From contig JBDIBF010000027.1 in assembly GCA_039812765.1 (NCBI GenBank), forward strand, positions 1 to 34,984: 34,984 bases of DNA, given 5' to 3'. The position numbers and the translations under genes are program-made. The notes below the pieces were generated by a model. It searched no databases, had not been told where the DNA came from, and was given only the letters and a program-made list of their open reading frames with translations. Source of the stretch: JADJVL01 sp039812765. GTDB lineage: Bacteria > Acidobacteriota > Holophagae > Holophagales > Holophagaceae. The stretch's first letter is position 1; each line of letters starts with the position of its first letter. Below are positions 21,958-30,493 of the stretch, piece by piece.

Positions 21958-23147
21958 CGAACCACCCACCGCTCGAGCTTGAGCTTGCCCACCTTCACCA
22001 GCAGTTTCATGGAGGCCTTCAGCGCGAGCCGGAAGCTCGGGTCGGTGACCTTCTCGCCGTCGAGGCTCACGGCGCCCTGGCCGATGAGACGCTCGGCCTC
22101 CTTGCGGGAGGAGGCGAGGCCGCGCTCCACCAGCAGCTTCACCAGCATCGCCTCGCCCTCGGTGGGGTCCACCGCGACCTCCGGCGCGTCATCGGCCTTC
22201 CGCTCGGAGAAGCGGCGGGTCCAGCGCTCCAGGGCGGCCTGCGCCTCGGCGGCGCCGTGGAACTGCTTCACGATCTCGCCCGCCAGGGCCTTCTTGGCGT
22301 CCATGGGATGGCCCGCCTTCAGGGCCTCGATCTCGGCGGGCAGCCGGTCCGTGAGCAGCAGCCACCAGTCCCACATGGTGGCGTCGCTGACGCTCATGGC
22401 CTTGCCGAACTGGGTGTCGGCGTCCTCGGTGAAACCGATGTAGTTGCCCAGGGACTTGGACATCTTCTCCACGCCGTCGAGGCCCAGCAGCAGGGGCACG
22501 GTGAGCACCACCTGGGGCGCCTGCCCGTAGGTCCCCTGAAGGATCCGGCCCTGCATGAGGTTGAAGAGCTGGTCGTTGCCCCCCAGCTCCACGTCTGCCC
22601 GCAGCGCCACCGAGTCGTAGGCCTGGGTGATGGGGTAGAGCAGCTCGTGCACCGCGATGGGCTCGCTGGCCCCCATGCGCTTCTGGAAATCGTTGCGCTC
22701 GAGCATCTGGGCCAGGGTGAAGCGGGCCGTGAGGCGCACCCAGTCCTCGCCCACCAGGGCGCCCAGCCACTCGCTGTTGAACCGGATGCGGGTGCGCTCC
22801 GGATCGAGCACCTTGAAGACCTGGGCCTTGTAGGTCTCGGCGTTGGCCAGGACCTCCTCGCGGGTCAGGGGCGGGCGGGTGGCCTTCTTGCCGGTGGGGT
22901 CGCCGATCATCCCGGTGAAGTCGCCGATGAGGAAGGTGACCTCGTGGCCGAGCTGCTGGAACTGGGCCATCTTGCGCAGCAGGACCCCATGGCCGAGGTG
23001 CAGGTCCGGGGCCGTGGGATCGAAGCCGGCCTTGATGCGAAGGGGGCGGCCCTCCGCCAGCTTGGCCACGAGGCCTTCCCTCGTGTGGCAGGTGACGGTG
23101 CCCTTGAGGAGCAGCTCAAGGGCCTGGGACGCGGCGCTGGAAACCAT
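21954..23147 (-). CDS. tyrS: Tyrosyl-tRNA synthetase
   Basis: The 397-residue class I synthetase charges tRNA-Tyr. The HIGH signature is H50-L-G-H53 and the KMSKS signature lies at 228-232 (VEKMSKSLGN). The tyrosine-pocket stretches YPITQAYDSV and GGNDQLFN are present, and a C-terminal S4 RNA-binding domain spans about 330-397 (LASSRKEAERLIGQGAVSLDGEKV). The N-terminal pattern and HLGH variant fit the TyrZ-like bacterial subgroup. ATG 23147 overlaps GAGG rather than being spaced from it, so the ribosome site is poor. It is coupled to the DUF4388 gene and follows three small membrane protein genes by 46 bases. Confidence 0.97.
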   Translation of the reverse strand: MVSSAASQALELLLKGTVTCHTREGLVAKLAEGRPLRIKAGFDPTAPDLHLGHGVLLRKMAQFQQLGHEVTFLIGDFTGMIGDPTGKKATRPPLTREEVLANAETYKAQVFKVLDPERTRIRFNSEWLGALVGEDWVRLTARFTLAQMLERNDFQKRMGASEPIAVHELLYPITQAYDSVALRADVELGGNDQLFNLMQGRILQGTYGQAPQVVLTVPLLLGLDGVEKMSKSLGNYIGFTEDADTQFGKAMSVSDATMWDWWLLLTDRLPAEIEALKAGHPMDAKKALAGEIVKQFHGAAEAQAALERWTRRFSERKADDAPEVAVDPTEGEAMLVKLLVERGLASSRKEAERLIGQGAVSLDGEKVTDPSFRLALKASMKLLVKVGKLKLERWVVR

Positions 23148-23193
23148 CCTCGAATCTTGGCGGAAAAGCGCCTCCGGACCAAGGGCCGCGGGG

Positions 23194-23691
23194 CTACTGG
23201 ACGTCGAGGTCCACCACCTTGCTGTCGCCGTACTCCACGGTGAAGGTCGGCCCGCCCGGGGGAGCGTAACGGATCCAGGTGCGGGGCTGGCCCTTCACGG
23301 GCTCGGTGCGGATGCGGAAGCGCGAGCCGTCCGGGCCGAGGAGGTCGCGCAGGCGGGGGCGCTGGCGAGGGAGCCTCTCCAGCCTGGATATCCAGGTCCG
23401 GGCCTGTCCGACGAAGCCCTCCTCGGAACCGTAGCGGGACTGCAGGCCGGGGGATTCGCGGTAGAGGCGGCGGGCGCCCTCCTCCGAGAGCACCCGGTCG
23501 AAGGGCCCCCGGAGCTGGGCCCAGCCCAAGTCGGCGGCGGCCTCGGCCTGGCGCTTCGCCATCCAGGTGAAGGAGCCGCAGGTGACCAGGAAGAGGAGCA
23601 GGAGGACCCCGCAGCCCAGGGAGACCTTCATCCCGAAGGAGGCCCGCACCCGCGCGTCCCGCGCCGGGAGGTCGCCCGGGAGGCCCATCAT
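23194..23691 (-). CDS. Small single-pass membrane protein, paralogue 3 of 3
   Basis: The 165-residue protein has a short N-terminus, a membrane segment at about 22-43 (KVSLGCGVLLLLFLVTCGSFTWM) and a C-terminal domain of about 120 residues. Shared with the two upstream paralogues are the GCGV start of the membrane segment, an SEEGARRLYRESPGLQSRYG pattern and a following W-x-x-x-L-x-x-LP motif (WISRLERLP). The SWDNGGQG N-terminus of the others is lost. The end reads as beta strands (FTVEYGDSKVVDLDV). ATG 23691 overlaps the upstream stop by ATGA. The family is not recognised; the soluble part probably faces the periplasm. Confidence 0.8.
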   Translation of the reverse strand: MMGLPGDLPARDARVRASFGMKVSLGCGVLLLLFLVTCGSFTWMAKRQAEAAADLGWAQLRGPFDRVLSEEGARRLYRESPGLQSRYGSEEGFVGQARTWISRLERLPRQRPRLRDLLGPDGSRFRIRTEPVKGQPRTWIRYAPPGGPTFTVEYGDSKVVDLDVQ

Positions 23692-24173
23692 TCCACCCGC
23701 AGGTCCTCGAGCCGGCCGTCGGCCCACAGGGTCGAGAGCCTCGCGCCCTTGCCGTTGACGTAGGTGAGCTCCACCCGTCGATGCCCGTTGTTGATGGAGA
23801 GGTTCATGTCCACCCGGCCGGAGGTGAGGCCCGGCTTCTGCTCGGGGAGGGGCTCCAGCCGGGGCCGCCAGCCCCGCACGGCCTGCAGGAAGGCGTCCGC
23901 GTCGGGGTAGCGTCCCGCGAGCCCGGGATTGGCCGCGTAGACCGCGCGGGCGCCCTCGTCGGTGCCGAGCTGGGCCACCGTGGCCCGGGCCGCGGTCCAC
24001 TCCGCGTCCGCGGCCTTGCTGACGGCCCCGGCGCAGGTGGCGATGCCCCCCACGCAGGCGGCCAGGCCCACCAGCACCATCACGCCGCAGCCCGCCAGAA
24101 CCTTCCCCCAGACGGGCCAGCCCCGCTTCGGGGGGCGCCCCTGGCCGCCGTTGTCCCAGGAGGCGTCGGTCAT
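23688..24173 (-). CDS. Small single-pass membrane protein, paralogue 2 of 3
   Basis: The 161-residue protein starts MTDASWDNGGQG, nearly the same as the upstream paralogue. A Pro/Arg stretch follows, then a membrane segment at about 23-48 (GKVLAGCGVMVLVGLAACVGG), a GTDEGARAVYAANPGLAGRYPD pattern, WRPRLEPLP and a beta-rich end (RRVELTYVNGKGARLSTLWADG). The order and spacing of these elements match its neighbours, so the three genes come from tandem duplication. ATGA overlaps on both sides show translational coupling. Function unknown. Confidence 0.82.
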   Translation of the reverse strand: MTDASWDNGGQGRPPKRGWPVWGKVLAGCGVMVLVGLAACVGGIATCAGAVSKAADAEWTAARATVAQLGTDEGARAVYAANPGLAGRYPDADAFLQAVRGWRPRLEPLPEQKPGLTSGRVDMNLSINNGHRRVELTYVNGKGARLSTLWADGRLEDLRVE

Positions 24174-24733
24174 CGGGGCTCCCCGTCCCGGCTCCTGGCG
24201 CCGACCGTGCACTCGAGGGACGTCAGCGCGTGGCTGGAAGGGTCCCAGCTCATGCGGATCCGGGACCCGTCGTCCATGCGGTACCCGAAGCGCACGCCGG
24301 TGAACATGTCCTTCTGGAGCTCCAGCCGGTTCTTCTCCAGGTGGTCCGCCTCGAGGGGTGGGAGCCGGTGGAGGTGGGGCCGCCATTCCGCGACGGCCCT
24401 GAGGAAGGCCGCCTCGTCGCCGTAGGCGGCGTGGATGCCGGGCTGCTGCGCCCACAGGCTGCGGGTCCCCCCTTCGCTGAGGAGCTGGTCCACGAAACCG
24501 GCGCCGCGGTCGTACTCGGGCCGGATGGCGGCCACGGCGAGGCCGAGGGCGCCGCGCTTGAAGCCCTCGGGATCCTTCTTCGCCTTCTGGCCGAGCCAGA
24601 ATCCGGCGCCCACGCAGGCGCCAAGCCCGAGCAGCATCACGACGCCACAGCCCAGCAGCACCTTGGCCCAGGTGGGCCAGCCGCCGCGTTGGGGAGCCAT
24701 GCCCTGGCCGCCGTTGTCCCAGGAGGAGTCCAT
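24170..24733 (-). CDS. Small single-pass membrane protein, paralogue 1 of 3
   Basis: The 187-residue protein is the first and longest of the trio. It starts MDSSWDNGGQG and has a membrane segment at about 22-46 (AKVLLGCGVVMLLGLGACVGAGFWL). The soluble domain has SEGGTRSLWAQQPGIHAAYGDEAAFLRAVAEWRPHLHRLPP and ends in a beta-rich part (VRFGYRMDDGSRIRMSWDPSS). GGGAG five bases before the ATG is a good ribosome site. It begins 11 bases after the stop of the PhoH-type gene, so it likely shares that transcript. No known domain is recognised. Confidence 0.82.
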   Translation of the reverse strand: MDSSWDNGGQGMAPQRGGWPTWAKVLLGCGVVMLLGLGACVGAGFWLGQKAKKDPEGFKRGALGLAVAAIRPEYDRGAGFVDQLLSEGGTRSLWAQQPGIHAAYGDEAAFLRAVAEWRPHLHRLPPLEADHLEKNRLELQKDMFTGVRFGYRMDDGSRIRMSWDPSSHALTSLECTVGARSRDGEPR

Positions 24734-24744
24734 GGAAACTCCCT

Positions 24745-26073
24745 TCAGAGCAGGTTGCTCGCGAGCTCGGCCAGCTGGGAGCGCTCGCCCTTGTTCAGGG
24801 TCACGTGCCCCGCGATGGCCTGGTGCTTGAAGTGCTCGGCGAGGAAGGAGAGGCCGTTGGTGCTGGCGTCCACGTAGGGGTTGTCGATCTGGTGGGGATC
24901 GCCGGTGAGCACCACCTTCGTGCCGTCGCCGGCGCGGGTTAGGATGGTCTTCACTTCGTGGGGCGTGAGGTTCTGGGCCTCGTCCACGATGAGGTACTGG
25001 TTGGGGATGCTCCGGCCGCGGATGTAGGTCAGGGGCTCGACGCTGAGGTAGCCGCCCTCCTCCAGCTGGCCCGCGGTCATGGTGGTGCGCCGGCGCTGTT
25101 CCATGTTGGCGGTGACGATGAAGTCCAGGTTGTCGTAGATGGGCTGCATGTAGGGCCGCAGCTTCTCGTCCACGTCCCCGGGGAGGTAGCCGAGGTCGCG
25201 GCCCATGGGCATGACGGGCCGGCTCACCAGCAGCTTGTGGTAGCGCTCCTCGTCCACCACCTGCTGGAGGCCCGCCGCGATGGCCAGCAGCGTCTTGCCG
25301 GTGCCCGCCTTCCCGAGCAAGGTCACCACCTGCACGCTGTCGTCCAGGAGCAGCTCGAAGACGAACTGCTGCTCGCGGTTGCGCGGCTTGATGCCCCAGG
25401 GCGGGGCCTCGAGGCGCCGCAGGGGCCGCAGGACGCCCGCGTCGCCGTGGAAGCGGGCCAGGGCCGTGTGGCTGGGGTTCGCGCGGTCCACCAGGGTCGC
25501 GAACTCGTTGGGGAGCATCGGATTGTCGGCGAAGTTCGGCAGCCCGCCGTCGAAGAGGCGGTCCAGGTCCCCGGCGTCCACCTCCACCTGCCGCGCGCCG
25601 GTGAAGAGCTCCTCCATCTCCACCATGTCGGTGGTGTAGTCCTCGGCCTGCAGCCCGGCCGCGTCGGCCTTGATGCGCAGGTTGGTGTCCTTGGTGACCA
25701 GGACCACCTTTTCCTTGCGGGTCTTCAGCAGGGCGAAGGCGCAGGCGAGGATCTGGTTGTCGGCGTGGTGCTTGTCCAGGCTGGGGATGCCGATGTCGAG
25801 GGGGTGCACCGCCACGTCCACCTTCAGCGTTCCGCCGTTCTCCAGCTTCACGCCCTGGTTCAGGCTGCCGCTCTCGCGGAGGCGGTCCAGGTGGCGGGAG
25901 ACGGTGCGCGCGTTGCGCCCGATCTCGGACTGGTCCTTCTTGAAATGATCCACCTCCTCGATCACGACGATCGGGATGGTCACGTCATGTTCCTGGAAGT
26001 GAAAGATGGCCTTGGGGTCGTGGAGAAGGACGTTGGTGTCCAGAACGAACACCTTCTTGCTGGATGCGGCCAA
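24745..26073 (-). CDS. PIN-PhoH family ATPase/ribonuclease
   Basis: The 442-residue protein has an N-terminal PIN ribonuclease domain (about 8-150; acidic residues D12 in LDTNVLL, an E in VIEEVDHF, D105 and D129) and a C-terminal PhoH/RecD-like ATPase domain (Walker A GKAGTGKT 254-261, Walker B VDEAQ 363-367, and VVLTGDPHQID). This is the arrangement of PhoH2-type proteins, for which RNA unwinding and cleavage have been reported. The start is TTG at 26073, because GGAGG lies exactly six bases upstream; a GTG at 26112 is in frame but has no ribosome site. It heads a run of genes with three small membrane proteins and is divergent from the oligopeptidase genes. Confidence 0.93.
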   Translation of the reverse strand: MAASSKKVFVLDTNVLLHDPKAIFHFQEHDVTIPIVVIEEVDHFKKDQSEIGRNARTVSRHLDRLRESGSLNQGVKLENGGTLKVDVAVHPLDIGIPSLDKHHADNQILACAFALLKTRKEKVVLVTKDTNLRIKADAAGLQAEDYTTDMVEMEELFTGARQVEVDAGDLDRLFDGGLPNFADNPMLPNEFATLVDRANPSHTALARFHGDAGVLRPLRRLEAPPWGIKPRNREQQFVFELLLDDSVQVVTLLGKAGTGKTLLAIAAGLQQVVDEERYHKLLVSRPVMPMGRDLGYLPGDVDEKLRPYMQPIYDNLDFIVTANMEQRRRTTMTAGQLEEGGYLSVEPLTYIRGRSIPNQYLIVDEAQNLTPHEVKTILTRAGDGTKVVLTGDPHQIDNPYVDASTNGLSFLAEHFKHQAIAGHVTLNKGERSQLAELASNLL

Positions 26074-26131
26074 TTCGTGCCTCCCGGGGTGCTGGGGCGA
26101 ATCTATCACCACGGCCTCGCGGGCGCATCCG

Positions 26132-26162
26132 TTCTTGCCTCAAGAAACGATGCTGGGACAAT
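26132..26162 (+). promoter_or_regulatory. Putative promoter with inverted repeat for the oligopeptidase genes
   Basis: TTGCCT (26135-26140), 16 bases, GACAAT (26157-26162) on the plus strand. The inverted repeat TTCTTG-cct-CAAGAA (26132-26146) covers the -35 box and could be an operator. Transcription would start near 26169, giving a short leader. Confidence 0.35.
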
Positions 26163-26183
26163 GGAGCTCCCTCCGGAGGATGG

Positions 26184-28310
<2,127 letters not shown>

Positions 28311-28327
28311 GCCTCTAGGAGTTCCCC

Positions 28328-30466
28328 ATGCGCACCCTCCGCACCCCGATCCTCCTCGCCCTCGCGGCGGGTCTCCTCGCGGCCCAGCAGCCCTTCAAGG
28401 CCCCGCCGACCCGTAAGCTGGACGTGGTGGACACCTATTTCGGCGTGAACGTCCCCGACCCCTACCGCTGGCTCGAGGACGACCACAGCCTCGACACCCA
28501 GGCCTGGGTGAAGGCCCAGAACGAGGTGACCTTCGCCTACCTCGCCGCCATCCCCGAGCGGGAGCGCATCCGCGAGCGCATGACGAAGCTGTGGAACTAC
28601 GAGAAGTTCGGCGCGCCCAGCAAGCACGGCCCGCACTACGTGTACTCCCACAACACCGGGCTCCAGAACCAGTCGGTGGTCTACATCACGGACAAGCTGG
28701 AGGAGCAGGGCCGCGTCCTGTTCGACCCCAACGCCCTCAGCAAGGACGGCACCGTCTCCCTGGGCGGGATGCGCTTCAGCGAGGACGGATCCAAGGTGGC
28801 CTACGCCCTCTCGAAGGGTGGCTCGGACGTGAGCACCTGGAAGGTGCGGGACGTGGCCACGGGCCAGGACCTGCCCGACACGATGCCCGCGGGGCGCCTG
28901 CGGGTGAACGACTGGGCGAAGGACGGCAGCGGCTTCTACTACACCGACTACCCGAAGGTGGAGGCCGGCAAGGCCCTCACCGCGGTGTACAAGAACCAGA
29001 AGCTCTTCTTCCACCGGCTCGGCGACCCTGTCGAGAAGGACGTCGTGGTCTACGAGCGCCCCGACCAGCCCGACTGGGGCTTCGGGGCCTCCGTGTCCGA
29101 CGACGGGCGCTGGCTGGTGATCTTCCAGAGCCAGGGAACCGAACGGAAGAACCGCGTGTTCCTCAAGGACCTTTCCCGGGCCGATTCGAAGGTGGAGCCC
29201 CTCTTCGACAAGTACGACGGTTCCTACTCCGTGCTCGGGAACGACGGCGACACCTTCTACGTGCACACGGATTTCGGGGCCCCCCGGCACCGCATCGTGG
29301 CCGTGGACCGCCGCGATCCGCGCCCTGAGGCCTGGAAGGCGCTGGTTCCGGAGGGTCCGGGCCGGGACGTGATGGCCGGGGCGGACCTGCTGGGCAACAC
29401 CTTGGCGGTGACCTGGTCCGTGGACGCCCTGAACACGGTGAAGCTCTACGACCTGAAGGGCAGGTTCCAGAAGGAGATCAAGCCCGAGGGGTTGGGGAAC
29501 CTCAGCGGCTTCGGCGGCAAGCGGAAGGACACGGAGGTCTTTTACACCTTCACGTCCTACAACCAGCCGCCGACGCTGTACCGCTACGACCTCAAGAAGG
29601 GGAAGACGACCGTCTTCCGCCAGCCCAAGGTGGACATCCGCCCCGCGGACTTCGAGGTGAAGGAGGTCTTCTACACCAGCAAGGACGGCACGAAGGTGCC
29701 GATGTTCCTCGCCCACAAGAAGGGCCTCAGGCTCGACGGCACCAATCCCACGCTGCTCTACGGCTACGGCGGCTTCAACATCGCCATGTCCCCGGCCTAC
29801 AGCCCCGTGAACCAGGTGTGGATGGAGATGGGCGGCGTCTACGCGGTGGCCTGCCTGCGGGGCGGCAGCGAGTACGGCAAGGACTGGTGGGAGGCCGGCA
29901 AGCGGGAGAAGAAGCAGAACGTCTTCGACGACTTCATCGCCGCCGCGGAATACCTCATCGCGGAGAAGGTGACCTCCACGCCCAGGCTGGCGATCTTCGG
30001 AGGGTCGAACGGGGGCCTGCTGGTGGGCGCCTGCCTCGCCCAGCGCCCGGACCTCTTCGGGGCGGCCATCCCCGCCGTGGGCGTGATGGACATGCTGCGC
30101 TACCACAAGTTCACCATCGGCTGGATGTGGAAGAGCGACTACATGAGCAGCGACACGAAGGAGGGCTTCGAGAACCTCATCAAGTACTCCCCGCTTCACA
30201 CCCTCAAACCCGGCACGGCGTATCCCCCGACGCTCGTCACCACCGGCGACCATGACGACCGCGTGGTGCCCGCCCACAGCCACAAGTTCACCGCCACGCT
30301 GCAGGCGGCCCAGGTGGGCCCCGCGCCCATCCTCACCCGCATCGAGACCGACGCGGGCCACGGCGCCGGCAAGCCCACCGCCAAGCTCATCGCCGAGCGC
30401 ACGGACATGTGGGCCTTCCTCGTCAAGAATCTCGGCATGACCCTTCCGGAGGGATTCGGGAAGTGA
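28328..30466 (+). CDS. Exported prolyl oligopeptidase (S9A), copy 2
   Basis: The 712-residue paralogue of the preceding gene is similar from PFKAPPTRK at the mature N-terminus to the end. It has a signal peptide (MRTLRTPILLALAAGLLAAQQ) and the triad S560, D643, H678. AGGAG six bases before ATG 28328 is an ideal ribosome site, and the 17-base gap argues for an operon. The propeller domains differ more than the hydrolase domains, which may mean a different substrate range. Near the C-terminus 58 consecutive bases are identical with copy 1, which suggests gene conversion or strong codon constraint. Confidence 0.95.
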   Translation: MRTLRTPILLALAAGLLAAQQPFKAPPTRKLDVVDTYFGVNVPDPYRWLEDDHSLDTQAWVKAQNEVTFAYLAAIPERERIRERMTKLWNYEKFGAPSKHGPHYVYSHNTGLQNQSVVYITDKLEEQGRVLFDPNALSKDGTVSLGGMRFSEDGSKVAYALSKGGSDVSTWKVRDVATGQDLPDTMPAGRLRVNDWAKDGSGFYYTDYPKVEAGKALTAVYKNQKLFFHRLGDPVEKDVVVYERPDQPDWGFGASVSDDGRWLVIFQSQGTERKNRVFLKDLSRADSKVEPLFDKYDGSYSVLGNDGDTFYVHTDFGAPRHRIVAVDRRDPRPEAWKALVPEGPGRDVMAGADLLGNTLAVTWSVDALNTVKLYDLKGRFQKEIKPEGLGNLSGFGGKRKDTEVFYTFTSYNQPPTLYRYDLKKGKTTVFRQPKVDIRPADFEVKEVFYTSKDGTKVPMFLAHKKGLRLDGTNPTLLYGYGGFNIAMSPAYSPVNQVWMEMGGVYAVACLRGGSEYGKDWWEAGKREKKQNVFDDFIAAAEYLIAEKVTSTPRLAIFGGSNGGLLVGACLAQRPDLFGAAIPAVGVMDMLRYHKFTIGWMWKSDYMSSDTKEGFENLIKYSPLHTLKPGTAYPPTLVTTGDHDDRVVPAHSHKFTATLQAAQVGPAPILTRIETDAGHGAGKPTAKLIAERTDMWAFLVKNLGMTLPEGFGK

Positions 30467-30476
30467 CCCCGCCCCC

Positions 30477-30493
30477 GGCCGGTCGGGCCGGCC
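30477..30493. terminator. Hairpin between convergent genes
   Basis: GGCCGG-tcggg-CCGGCC lies in the 27-base gap between the second oligopeptidase gene and the convergent DUF748 gene. There is no T-tract. It could serve both directions. Confidence 0.35.
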
